A stretch of DNA of 64,000 bases from the NCBI GenBank assembly GCA_900468625.1, contig UBUL01000002.1, forward strand, positions 61,407-125,406. Direction: 5' to 3'. This document shows, piece after piece, positions 17,788 to 26,411 of the stretch; the first letter of the stretch is position 1; the number at the start of each line of letters is the position of its first letter. The position numbers were made by a program, and so were the translations under genes. Source of the DNA: Hyphomicrobiales bacterium. GTDB lineage: Bacteria; Pseudomonadota; Alphaproteobacteria; Rhizobiales; Rhizobiaceae. Below the pieces are notes generated by a model that was not told where the DNA came from, did not search any database, and worked only from the letters and a program-made list of their open reading frames with translations.

Positions 17788-18074
17788 AGTCGGATGCGCG
17801 GCGCGAATTGAAGTTGCCGGCTGCTGCAGGCCGGGATGCGAGGCCTCGACCGCGGCTGCAAGGACAATATCGCATCCAATATGCCGCGCCGACCTGCTCC
17901 ATCCGGCGCTGCCATCCCTTCATTCTCTTTCGATTACGGGATGTACTCTAACGCTTTGTTATTGCCGTGCTTTGGAACCAATGATGGGCAAGAACGTTCA
18001 TCTATGAGTTTGATACGACGCTGATGTCGTGCCCGGCCGGCTGGGGAAGCGGCGCTCTTGAGGAATAGCTCGTC

Positions 18075-18515
18075 ATGAAGATTTCATCCGGATTTCGTTC
18101 AGCTGCGGTTGCCGTCATCGCCGCCGCGGGAATTGGTTTTGCCAGTGCCGCGCATGCCGATAGCGGCACGATCCGCTTCGCCGTCTACAAGGCGGCCTTC
18201 TTTGTCGGTGGTTCCGGAGGCGAAGGCACGCTGACCTTCCATGGTCGTCACTATCCCATCTCGATCGGCGGCATTTCCGGCGGCCTCGCCTTCGGTGCCT
18301 CCAAGACCTATTTCCAGGGCACCGTGCGCCATATCCGCCGCGCCCAGGATGTGAGCGGGGTCTACGGTGCAGCCGGCGGCGGTGGCGCGGTCGGCAAGGG
18401 AGCCCAGATGATCGTCATGACCAACGACAAGGGCGCCCAGCTCGAACTGACAGGCCGCCAGGTCGGCCTGCAGGTCAACGCCGATATCAGCGGCATGAGC
18501 ATTACGGTGAAGTAA
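18075..18515 (+). CDS. Exported glycine-rich protein, unknown function
   Basis: A 146-residue protein with a clear Sec signal peptide (n-region MKISSGFR, hydrophobic core AAVAVIAAAGIGFA, cleavage after SAAHA). The mature part is rich in glycine and short strands (GGSGGEGTLTF, GGISGGLAFGASKTYF, YGAAGGGGAVGKGAQM) and ends SGMSITVK, suggesting a beta-rich periplasmic protein. I do not recognise the family; resemblance to DUF1134/YSC84-like glycine patterns is weak. The 287 bp upstream contain no gene I can support. GAGGAATAG precedes the ATG. Confidence 0.7.
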   Translation: MKISSGFRSAAVAVIAAAGIGFASAAHADSGTIRFAVYKAAFFVGGSGGEGTLTFHGRHYPISIGGISGGLAFGASKTYFQGTVRHIRRAQDVSGVYGAAGGGGAVGKGAQMIVMTNDKGAQLELTGRQVGLQVNADISGMSITVK

Positions 18516-18674
18516 GGTCGCTATTCCGTTCGCCATAATTGTCTGGAGGCCTGATTTTCAGAAATGGCGATCAGGCCCTTGGTCTCGAAAAGCTGTCGAA
18601 GAAGGATGCGCGTCCTTCCCATTCTCACTCGATTGTTCGCATTGCACCCAACAATTGGATGCGCGGGCAGTGCG

Positions 18675-19571
18675 TCAGTCGAGCGATATTGACAGCCCCG
18701 TGAGAAGCGGAGCGTAGGCGGCGAGCCTGCGGGATGCGAACTCGGTGAAGAGCCGCACGCGCTTCGTCTTGCGTGTCTCCCCCTGTGTGAGAAGCCAGAG
18801 AGTTCCGTACATGTGCAGGTCGGTGCCTGGCACCCTCACCAGCGAGGGGTCGGCATCTCCGACGAAGCACGGCAGTGTCGTGATCCCAAGCCCCTGCCGT
18901 ACAGCAACGATCTGCGCCTCGGCGTCCGTGGTCCTGAATGGCGCCGCCGTGATGCGAACTTCACCCTCGCTGGCCCAATCTGGAATTCCGTGAATGCTTA
19001 TGACGATCCACCGAATGGGATCGGGCGTGCCCGCACGCCACGCGGCCAGCCGATCGCGGGACATGTAGACGCCGCCGAATACATCCGGTCCTTTCAGGCC
19101 GTGAAGATTGAGCGGTAAGGTTTTGCGGTCGTAGACGACGCGGATCGCCACGTCGGCCTCTCGGTTGGTTAGATTCGCCAGCTCGCCGGACAACAGGACT
19201 TCCATCTCGATATCCGGATGCAGACGCGCGAAATCCGCGAAGTCCGGCATGAGCAGGTGTGTTGCGAGGGGCGGCGCCAGCGTCACCCGCAGAAGCCCGC
19301 GCACGCTCTGGTCGCGCCCGAAGACGCGCGTCTCCAGCTGATGGGACGACGTTTCCATCTGGTTCGCAAGCTCGAGGACCTCCTCGCCCGCAGCCGTCAG
19401 GCGGTAGCCGGAGGGCAGCTTTTCGAACATTTGCGCGCCGAGGCGTTCTTCGAGCTGTGCGATGCGTCGCAGCACGGTCGAGTGGTTCACGTCGAGGCGC
19501 TCCGCGGCAGCCCGCACCGAGCCTCCGCGTGCCACGGCAAGAAAGTAGCGAATGTCATCCCAGTCGATCAT
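18675..19571 (-). CDS. LysR-family transcriptional regulator
   Basis: A 298-residue LysR protein starting MIDWDDIRYFLAVARGGSVR, with the helix-turn-helix in AAERLDVNHSTVLRRIAQLE (about residues 20-40) and a substrate-binding domain containing LLRVTLAPPLATHLLMPDF. Upstream in-frame codons to 19649 add a cysteine-rich tail with no family match and are rejected. It is divergent from two short-chain dehydrogenase genes (20014-21580), its probable targets, across a 442-bp gap that contains a RIME-like repeat. Confidence 0.87.
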   Translation of the reverse strand: MIDWDDIRYFLAVARGGSVRAAAERLDVNHSTVLRRIAQLEERLGAQMFEKLPSGYRLTAAGEEVLELANQMETSSHQLETRVFGRDQSVRGLLRVTLAPPLATHLLMPDFADFARLHPDIEMEVLLSGELANLTNREADVAIRVVYDRKTLPLNLHGLKGPDVFGGVYMSRDRLAAWRAGTPDPIRWIVISIHGIPDWASEGEVRITAAPFRTTDAEAQIVAVRQGLGITTLPCFVGDADPSLVRVPGTDLHMYGTLWLLTQGETRKTKRVRLFTEFASRRLAAYAPLLTGLSISLD

Positions 19572-20013
19572 GGTGCAATCCGGCACCACACGGTGCGCTT
19601 TCCAAAGCCGGCATCTGACGCATCGCATAGCCGTATGGGCAGTCTTCATAGCTTATGTGGACGCTGGCGGCCAATACGGAACAGCGAACACCGATCGTCG
19701 CAGCTGGCGTCAGTCATCCGGCCCGGATGGATTTTGCACCACCCATGTGCGCGCTTCCACACTCAACGCCCGACTCCTGTGGACCTATCTTGAAGGTCTC
19801 GGGGACATGCCCCGGACGACCAAGGGCGGAGCCTGGAAGGAGAAGTTATGGAAAAGCTCGAGGCTAGAGTCGGATGAATCGACCTAAAATAAGAATCTGC
19901 CCTAGAATCAAAGAGATAGAGCATGCTGTCGTCCGAAAACCGATCACACCTTTCGGCATCATGCTCTAAGCATTTCCCCAGCTTCCGCGCAGCTTCAACG
20001 AAGGATGCATGAC
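19572..20013. other. 442-bp intergenic region between LysR gene and SDR pair
   Basis: No coding region can be supported here. It should hold the promoters of the divergent LysR and SDR genes. Near the SDR side lies a RIME-like palindrome (19918-19967). The remaining sequence shows short open frames without ribosome binding sites or recognisable families. The unusual length for a LysR-target pair suggests insertion of foreign or repeat-derived DNA. Confidence 0.5.
19918..19967. repeat. RIME-like palindrome (copy C)
   Basis: Arms AGAGCATG (19918-19925) and CATGCTCT (19960-19967) are perfect inverted repeats. Between them are GTCGTCCGAAAACCG and CACACCTTTCGGCATCATG, the same core as the copy at 46141-46192. 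It lies 46 bp before the SDR start codon. Confidence 0.75.
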
Positions 20014-20748
20014 ATGAACAGACTGAATGGAAAGACCGCCGTGATCACCGGTGGCGCTACCGGCATCGGCCGCGCCGCTGCGAAGCGCTTCATCGAGGAG
20101 GGCGCCTTCGTCTTCATCTTCGGCCGCCGGCAGAAGGCGCTTGACGCGGCTCTGGCCGACTTCGGGCCTAATGCCCGCGCGGTGAAGGGCTCGGTCTCCG
20201 ATCTGGCCGACCTCGACCGGCTCTACGCGGCGGTGAAGGCCGAGCGCGGAACCCTCGACATCGTCTTTGCCAATGCGGGGGCGGGAAGCCAGCTTCCGCT
20301 TGGCGAGATCACCGCAGAGCACATCGATGAAATCTTCGACACCAATGTGAAGGGTTCGATTTTCACGGTCCAGAAGGCGCTTCCTCTGATGGGCGAGGGC
20401 GGTTCGATCATCCTGACCGGATCGAGCGCCGGTACGACGGGCGCGCCGGGCTTTAGCGCTTACAGCGCGAGCAAGGCGGCAGTGCGCAACCTCGCAAGGA
20501 CCTGGGCGGAAGATCTGAAGGGCACCGGCATCCGGGTAAATGTGCTGTCGCCTGGGGCGACGGCCACCGAACTGGCAAAGGAAGCGCTGGGCGAGGAAGG
20601 CCAGAAGGCCTATGGCGCGATGACGCCGCTCCAGCGCATGGCCGATCCGGCGGAGATCGGAGCGGTGGCTGCTTTTCTCGCATCGTCGGACAGCAGCTTC
20701 ATGACAGCCAGCGAAGTCGCCGTGGACGGCGGCCTGGCGCAGCTCTGA
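20014..20748 (+). CDS. Short-chain dehydrogenase/reductase (SDR)
   Basis: A 244-residue classical SDR. Nucleotide-binding motif TGGATGIG is at residues 12-19, NAG at 87-89, catalytic serine in TGSSAG and Y150-x-x-x-K154 in AYSASK. FGRRQ after beta2 suggests NADP preference. It should oxidise or reduce a small carbonyl or alcohol in the cytoplasm. AAGGA lies eight bases before the ATG at 20014, preferred over ATG 20005. It is followed by a second SDR gene 64 bases downstream and is divergent from a LysR regulator. Confidence 0.9.
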   Translation: MNRLNGKTAVITGGATGIGRAAAKRFIEEGAFVFIFGRRQKALDAALADFGPNARAVKGSVSDLADLDRLYAAVKAERGTLDIVFANAGAGSQLPLGEITAEHIDEIFDTNVKGSIFTVQKALPLMGEGGSIILTGSSAGTTGAPGFSAYSASKAAVRNLARTWAEDLKGTGIRVNVLSPGATATELAKEALGEEGQKAYGAMTPLQRMADPAEIGAVAAFLASSDSSFMTASEVAVDGGLAQL

Positions 20749-20812
20749 CGCGCCGCGCCAGGCCGGTCGCTCCAGTAATCCGATTATGCACACATCCACG
20801 GAAGAAAATCAG

Positions 20813-21580
20813 ATGGAACAATCTCTTAAAGGAAAAACCGCTCTCGTTACCGGGGCATCGCGGGGCATTGGGCGCGCCATCGCCGAACGTCTCGCAAAGG
20901 ATGGTGCGACAGTCGCGCTGACCTACAATGCCAGCAAATCCGGCGCAGACGAGGCGGTTGCGGCCATCGAAAAGGCTGGAGGCACTGCCTTCGCGCTCCA
21001 CGCGGACCTCGTTCACCCGGCGACCGTGCCGGCCCTGTTCGAGAGACTCGACGAAGAGTTCACCAAGCGGAACGGCAGCAAAGCCCTCGACATTCTGGTC
21101 AACAACGCGGGCAATTCCGGCTGGGTTGGGTTCAAAGACGCGACGCCGGACAGTTGGGACACCCTGATCGCGGTCTACGCCCGCGCGCCCTTCTTCATCG
21201 TTCAGGCCGCTCTGGATCGTCTGGCCGATGGTGGACGTATCATCAACATCTCTTCCGCGGCCGCGACGAAGCCGGTGGCGGCCGCACCCGTCTACTCGAT
21301 GGCCAAAGCGGCCATCAACAACCTGACCCATGCGCTCGCGTCCGAGCTGGGGCCGCGCGGAATTACCGCGAACGCCGTGGCTCCGGGCTACACGCGAACG
21401 GACGTGAACGCCGCTATCCGAGAGAATCCCGAACTCGTAAAGGCGGTCGAGGCCGAAATCGCACTGGGACGCTTTGGCGAGCCCTCGGAAATCGCCGCCG
21501 TCGTGGCGTTCCTGGCTTCCGATGAAGGCCACTGGGTAACAGGCCAGACGATTGAGGCGAGCGGCGGCTACAAGCTCTGA
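20813..21580 (+). CDS. Short-chain dehydrogenase/reductase (SDR)
   Basis: A 255-residue classical SDR with TGASRGIG (13-20), NNAG (97-100), catalytic serine in NISSAA and Y151-x-x-x-K155 in YSMAK. It resembles the FabG/glucose-1-dehydrogenase-like branch; GGYKL at the C-terminus and the insert EEFTKRNGSKALD before the NNAG strand occur in LysR-linked SDRs of proteobacteria. It is cotranscribed with the upstream SDR. The two share the fold but only distant similarity, so tandem duplication is unlikely. An upstream ATG at 20786 would add nine residues; 20813 matches the family N-terminus. Confidence 0.9.
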   Translation: MEQSLKGKTALVTGASRGIGRAIAERLAKDGATVALTYNASKSGADEAVAAIEKAGGTAFALHADLVHPATVPALFERLDEEFTKRNGSKALDILVNNAGNSGWVGFKDATPDSWDTLIAVYARAPFFIVQAALDRLADGGRIINISSAAATKPVAAAPVYSMAKAAINNLTHALASELGPRGITANAVAPGYTRTDVNAAIRENPELVKAVEAEIALGRFGEPSEIAAVVAFLASDEGHWVTGQTIEASGGYKL

Positions 21581-21724
21581 CCGCGTACCCTGACCGATTG
21601 GCCAACTAACCAATTCTCTACTCTGCGAGACCGAGACCACCGGCGAATACTGCCTCATCCGGTCCCGCTGACCGGCCAAAGACGCACCATCCGCCGAGCG
21701 GGCGTCTCCCCTGCTTAATCCCCG

Positions 21725-22588
21725 TCAGCTTACCGGATTGCGCGCCGTGACGATCCACGCCGCGCTGTCGATCACCACTGACCGCTCGCCGGGGAGGCCC
21801 GCGAAGGCGGCACGAACCGCGGCCGAGGCGCGGGCGCGGATGTCGTCGGGCTGATCGGCGAGCGCTCGCGACAGCGGACCGACCTCGAACGTCATCTTCA
21901 CGGCGTCGTCGATCGCCGCGTCCCGCGTTGCGCCCTCGCCAAACGGGGCGGAAGCATCGAAGGGCACGATAGCGATATCGGTGAACCCAGCCGCCGTCAG
22001 GATGCGCGCCACCCGCCCCCGGTCGCCGAACGAGAACGGGCCGGGCGCTTCGGGATCTGGCGGCGCGGTCGGCGGAACGATGCCCTTGATCGCGCCCATC
22101 AGCAGGCTCACCCAATCGTTCTCGGCCGCGCCGCGCCAGCAGACGAAAGCGACCCGTCCTCCCGGCTTGAGCGCATGGCGCATATGGGCGAACGCCCCTG
22201 TCGGATCGTCGAAGAACATCACCCCGAAACGCGAGAACAGGATGTCGAACGTCCCCTCGGGTAGCTCGGTGCTGCTGGCGTCGGCCACGCGGAACAGGGC
22301 CGGCGTATCCTTTGGCGCAAGTGCGCGCGCTCGAGCGATCAGCGGTTCGGATATGTCCACGCCCAGAACATGGCCCGCCGCGCCGACGCGGGTGGCCAGA
22401 GCCAGAGTCGACGCGCCCGCGCCGCAGCCGACGTCCAGCACGCGCTCGCCCGCGGCGGGCGCAGCGGCTTCGATCGCAGCCTTGCCGAACACCGCCAGCC
22501 TGGCGTCGAGCCGAGCCTGGTGGACGACCCAGTGCTCCCCGCTTTGGCCATTCCAGTCGGCGAGCTGATAGGCGTTTTGCTCTGCCAT
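21725..22588 (-). CDS. Class I SAM-dependent methyltransferase
   Basis: A 287-residue methyltransferase with SAM-binding motif VLDVGCGAG at residues 50-58, the acidic strand end GVDIS about twenty residues later, and the HALKPGGRVAFVCW motif typical of UbiE/Methyltransf_11-type enzymes. The substrate is unknown. The gene is convergent with the SDR pair and sits next to the reductase/TetR pair, without a clear operon. No signal peptide, so cytoplasmic. Confidence 0.87.
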   Translation of the reverse strand: MAEQNAYQLADWNGQSGEHWVVHQARLDARLAVFGKAAIEAAAPAAGERVLDVGCGAGASTLALATRVGAAGHVLGVDISEPLIARARALAPKDTPALFRVADASSTELPEGTFDILFSRFGVMFFDDPTGAFAHMRHALKPGGRVAFVCWRGAAENDWVSLLMGAIKGIVPPTAPPDPEAPGPFSFGDRGRVARILTAAGFTDIAIVPFDASAPFGEGATRDAAIDDAVKMTFEVGPLSRALADQPDDIRARASAAVRAAFAGLPGERSVVIDSAAWIVTARNPVS

Positions 22589-22673
22589 GACATATCCTCG
22601 TTCTGGTTTGTTCTTAGCTAAAGCTCCGAGGGACTACCGCGCGTGCCGCAACCGGAGAAGGGAATCTCTGCTC

Positions 22674-23570
22674 TCAAACCAGCATCGACTGCTGAGCGAA
22701 GATACCCGCCATTGCGCCGTGCGATGATGCCAGGGTGACCGATGGCGGCGTAAGGGGGTTGGCGAGGTCGCCGGCTGCGTAGATGCCGGGCATGCTGGTT
22801 TCGCGGCGCTCGTCGACCTTGAGGATGATGCCGAGGGGCGTATCGATCGTGGCGAGGCCCAGTGATTCGTGCAGGCTTGCGGACGGCTTGTTGCGCGGAT
22901 GCGCGAACAGGATGTCGACCGCGACATTGGGGCCGGTATCGAGCTTGACGGTGGCGTTATGGTCCCCGTGACGGGCGATCTCGATGATCCGGCCATCGAC
23001 GACGGTCACGTTACGGCGCGCCAGATCGGCCCGGATATCGGGTGCAATGTCATGGCCATCGGCGAAGACCGTCAACCTGTCGGTCCAATCGTGGAACAGC
23101 CTGACCTGATTGTGCGACTGCCGGCCGGACCAGACGAGGCCCCAATGCTGGCCGGCGACTTCAAAGCCGTCGCAATAGGGGCAGGGCACGATGGACGTGC
23201 CCCAGCCTTCGGCAAAGCCTGGAACGTCAGGCATCTGGTCGATGACACCATAGCTCAGGATCAGGCGGCGCGCCCTAAGGGTTTCGCCATCACCAGTGAG
23301 GACGGAGAAATCGTCGATGGTACCGGAAATGCTGTCGGCCCGGGCATTGACCAGCTTGACCGTGGGATAGCGGGCCAGCTGCTGCCGCGCCTCGGCCAGG
23401 ATGTCCAGCGGCGGCTTGTGATCGTGGCCGAGCAGACCATGCGAATGGCCGGCGAAGCGGTTGCGCTGCAGGCCGGTATCGAGAACGGTGACCTTGCGGC
23501 GGGCACGGCCGAGCTGCAGGGCGGCGGCGAGACCGGCAAAGCTGCCGCCGATGATGATGACGTGTTCCAT
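22674..23570 (-). CDS. FAD-dependent oxidoreductase, thioredoxin-reductase-like
   Basis: A 298-residue flavoprotein with FAD-binding IIIGGSFAGLAAA (5-17), a redox-active C130-P-Y-C133 in the NADPH domain and the C-terminal FAD motif YAAGD. This is the architecture of low-molecular-weight thioredoxin reductases, but the NADPH GxGxxG motif is not obvious (GLVWSGRQSHNQ occupies its place) and no thioredoxin gene is adjacent. Such proteins are often annotated as NAD(P)/FAD-dependent oxidoreductases linked to TetR regulators. ATG at 23570 directly begins the beta strand. Divergent from tetR at 23681 with a GATAC dyad between. Confidence 0.87.
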   Translation of the reverse strand: MEHVIIIGGSFAGLAAALQLGRARRKVTVLDTGLQRNRFAGHSHGLLGHDHKPPLDILAEARQQLARYPTVKLVNARADSISGTIDDFSVLTGDGETLRARRLILSYGVIDQMPDVPGFAEGWGTSIVPCPYCDGFEVAGQHWGLVWSGRQSHNQVRLFHDWTDRLTVFADGHDIAPDIRADLARRNVTVVDGRIIEIARHGDHNATVKLDTGPNVAVDILFAHPRNKPSASLHESLGLATIDTPLGIILKVDERRETSMPGIYAAGDLANPLTPPSVTLASSHGAMAGIFAQQSMLV

Positions 23571-23622
23571 GGTTATGGGTTCCGTATGTGGACGAGGGGT
23601 TGGGGCCTGCTTGCACATTTTA

Positions 23623-23638
23623 GATACTATGTGGTATC
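23623..23638. promoter_or_regulatory. GATAC-N6-GTATC dyad, probable TetR operator
   Basis: GATACTATGTGGTATC lies in the 110-bp gap between the divergent flavoprotein and TetR genes; the arms GATAC and GTATC are perfect inverted repeats, and a third GATAC follows at 23655-23659. Position and symmetry suit a TetR-family dimer. Confidence 0.55.
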
Positions 23639-23680
23639 GTAATTCAGGAATTAGGATACTGTCAAGGACTGGAATTGTAC

Positions 23681-24328
23681 GTGACCGAAAATAGCCGGGG
23701 CCGGCGCGGCCGGCCCGCCAACGGGGCGCTTGGCCAAACGATAGTCGACGCTGCGGGCGAACTCTTTGCGGAATTGGGTTTTCAAGCGACGACCTTGGAC
23801 AAGGTCGCCCAGCGGGCGAAGATATCCAAGCTCAGCATTTATCGGCACTTCGAGAACAAGGAGGCGCTGTTTGGCGCAGCGTTTGCGGCCCGATGCCAAC
23901 AGTTAATACCACAGGCCCTTTTTGAAGGCGTCGATGGTTCGGCCGAAGATCAGCTAATGGCGGTGGGATCATCGCTGCTTCGCACGCTGTTGCGCCCGGA
24001 CGTGAGCAGTGTCGAGGCCATGGTCATGGCCGACGTCACGAGTCAAAAGTCGTTGAGCAAGCTCCATTACGAAGCCGGCCCTGCCCATATCATCGCCCAG
24101 ATCGAGGCCCTGTTGCGTCAATTGCACGCGAAGGGGGCTCTGAACGTGCCCGATCCTCTTCGGTCCGCGCGCTTGTTTGCCGCGCTTTTCAAAGGCTCCG
24201 ATCTCTTGATTATCGCACGCTTCGATCAGGCGAGGGCAGAGGATGACAACGAAATCGAATCCTATTGCCGGTCGGCCGTCGCCATGTTCATCGCCGCGCA
24301 TGGTGGCAACGACCACGCGGGCAGATAG
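23681..24328 (+). CDS. TetR-family transcriptional regulator
   Basis: A regulator of about 215 residues with an N-terminal helix-turn-helix (TTLDKVAQRAKISKLSIYRH, about residues 35-55) and a C-terminal ligand domain of the TetR_C_7/AefR-like type. A basic RGRRGRPANG leader precedes it, as often seen. The start is a GTG at 23681 or a TTG at 23675, with AAGGA upstream. Divergent from the flavoprotein gene, which it probably represses through the GATAC dyad. Confidence 0.87.
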   Translation: MTENSRGRRGRPANGALGQTIVDAAGELFAELGFQATTLDKVAQRAKISKLSIYRHFENKEALFGAAFAARCQQLIPQALFEGVDGSAEDQLMAVGSSLLRTLLRPDVSSVEAMVMADVTSQKSLSKLHYEAGPAHIIAQIEALLRQLHAKGALNVPDPLRSARLFAALFKGSDLLIIARFDQARAEDDNEIESYCRSAVAMFIAAHGGNDHAGR

Positions 24329-24568
24329 CCTAGACGAGGCCGCAAAAGAGGGTGGCGATCATCCAATAACACCCGCTTTTTGGGGCAGAGCCATTCAAGC
24401 GCCGCTCAAATGGATGAAACAGGCACGGCAGCGAAGATTGGCGCTCAGAGTCTGTCGCGACTTGGTCGTTAGGCTCGCTCGATATGGGCGGGTTCTTGCC
24501 CCCATCCTGAGAACGCTGGCTTTTTGCGCCAGCAATTCAGGTCACGTGTAGGCTTTGATGCTTGGCGG

Positions 24569-25195
24569 CTACGACAACTTTGAAATGACCCGGTCGATCT
24601 CAGCCGGCCATTGGTCACTAGCAAATGCCTTGTAGGCAAGCGCCCCTTGCGATGCGCTGGACAGGACGGCGTCGGGTGCGAGATCGCGCAGTAGGCGCAG
24701 GCTGTTTCTCAACTCGGACTTCGATCCAAAGCCCTGCGGCCGGGTTTCCCATACTCCGTTGTTCATGTAGATCGTGTCGCCTGTGAGCAGGTATCGCTTG
24801 CCTTCGACCGACCGAACAAGGAAACAGACACTGCCGTTCGTGTGACCAGGCGTCGGAATGACCTCGATCGCACTTTGAAGCACCTCACGTTCGTCGAACA
24901 AATAATCGACCTTAGCCACCCGGCGGACCGATGGCTCTTCCAGCCGATGGCATGCCAGCTTCGAAGCGAATTCTTGCTTGATCTCCGCCAGAGCCGAACT
25001 CACTTCGTCCCTATGACTGAGATATTGCCATGAAATTCCGCCAAGACTTTTGATTTCTTCGCGCTCTCCTCGGAGGTAAGAGCTGTAAAAGAGAATGTTT
25101 CCGGTTTCCTTCACCAGAAGATAGGCGTGAGAATTGACACCCGAAAAAGGATGCTCGGCTTGGCTTTGCCACAGGTCTGGATAAATCTGCTTCAT
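24569..25195 (-). CDS. MBL-fold protein with variant metal site
   Basis: A 208-residue metallo-beta-lactamase-fold protein. Instead of HxHxDH it has LSHRDE (residues 59-64), keeping one histidine and the aspartate; PTPGHTNGS supplies a later histidine, LTGDTIY the bridging aspartate, and the last histidine is replaced in LSSAS. A THRDD-type variant is known in a subgroup of MBL-fold hydrolases, so this is a recognisable subfamily rather than a decayed gene. Substrate unknown. The 240 bp between it and tetR hold no supportable gene. Confidence 0.78.
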   Translation of the reverse strand: MKQIYPDLWQSQAEHPFSGVNSHAYLLVKETGNILFYSSYLRGEREEIKSLGGISWQYLSHRDEVSSALAEIKQEFASKLACHRLEEPSVRRVAKVDYLFDEREVLQSAIEVIPTPGHTNGSVCFLVRSVEGKRYLLTGDTIYMNNGVWETRPQGFGSKSELRNSLRLLRDLAPDAVLSSASQGALAYKAFASDQWPAEIDRVISKLS

Positions 25196-25305
25196 AACCG
25201 TCTCGCTTCGCGGCCTCCGGCGTATTTACTCTATTGTCGATGGCGTGGTGGGCGCGAATAGCCGGCGCCAACGGCGCCGGCCTGCATCGCGTCGCGCCAC
25301 GTTCC

Positions 25306-26220
25306 TTACGAGGAAGCCGCCTGATACGCCTTGAAGTACGCTTCCTTGTCCAAATCGGACAGCAGCGTCGGCATGACCGGGCTCCAGCCGAGTCGATCCT
25401 GAGTGAGTTGGCTCGACGGGTTGAGATCGAAACGCACGAAGCCAGCGAACCAACCGAAATGCGCGTCAGCCTCGGCCTCCGTCTTGGAGACAACCGGGAC
25501 CCCCAAGCCTTTGCCAATCGCTACGGCGATGTCCTTAAACGGAATGGTTTCCTCGGCGACCGCGTGATAGCGCGCACCCGCTGTACCGCGTTCGAGCGCC
25601 AGGCGATAAACGGTAGCGGCGTCGAGCCTATGGACGGCGGGCCAACGATTCTGCCCGTCGCCCATATATGCGGAAACGCCGGCCTTCTTAGCGATGTCGA
25701 TCAGCATCGGCACAAACGCGTGGTCGCCTTCGCCATGAACCGAAGACGCCAGGCGAACGATCGAAGTATGCACGCCCTTCGCAGCCACCTGCGCCACGGC
25801 GTCTTCAGTCGCTGCACGCGGATTCCACTCCTCGCCTGTCGCTGGCAATGAATCCTCGGTCGTTCTCACAGTCTTCGGCAGAATGCCGATCGCCGATGTA
25901 ATGATCAGTTTGCGGTTCGAGCCGCGGGCAACCTCGCCCATGGCTTCGATGACCCGCCGATCAAGCTCACAGTTTTCGACGAACTTCGAGAAATCGTGGC
26001 CAAAGGCCGTGTGAACGACGCCGTCACTGGCCAAGACACCGGCGCGGACGCTATCGAGGTCGGCGATATCGCCGCGCTGGGCGACGCCACCCATCGATTG
26101 CAGTTGGTTCGCCGCGTCGTCTGAACGGACAAGGCCGAGCACCTCATGGCCGTTGCCAACCAATTCCCGAACGACCGCGGAGCCGACAAATCCACTGGCT
26201 CCTGTGACGAAAACCCGCAT
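25306..26220 (-). CDS. NAD(P)-dependent epimerase/dehydratase-like SDR
   Basis: A 304-residue extended SDR. The N-terminus MRVFVTGASGFVGSAVVREL contains the TGxxGxxG dinucleotide motif. An RHxTY-like YHAVAEE and SxxxE/DE patterns suggest an atypical SDR (family close to YbjT/NmrA-like or dihydroflavonol reductase-like proteins). It is a likely NADP-dependent reductase acting in the cytoplasm. It is divergent from an AraC-family regulator at 26412 (191-bp gap), a typical controller/target pair. Confidence 0.85.
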   Translation of the reverse strand: MRVFVTGASGFVGSAVVRELVGNGHEVLGLVRSDDAANQLQSMGGVAQRGDIADLDSVRAGVLASDGVVHTAFGHDFSKFVENCELDRRVIEAMGEVARGSNRKLIITSAIGILPKTVRTTEDSLPATGEEWNPRAATEDAVAQVAAKGVHTSIVRLASSVHGEGDHAFVPMLIDIAKKAGVSAYMGDGQNRWPAVHRLDAATVYRLALERGTAGARYHAVAEETIPFKDIAVAIGKGLGVPVVSKTEAEADAHFGWFAGFVRFDLNPSSQLTQDRLGWSPVMPTLLSDLDKEAYFKAYQAASS

Positions 26221-26411
26221 CGCGAGCTCCTTTCATAGATTGTTGTTAGGCCATGGATGCTCAGGGATTTTGATCGCCGAACCAGTGGCACGACGGACTT
26301 GTATCAAATGCGAGACCATACGATCTATGCTTGAAACCCCGGAATAATTCCGCGATCATCCGGAACATCAGATTTATCTGGTCGATTAATGCCTGCCTGA
26401 ATTGGACGCCT

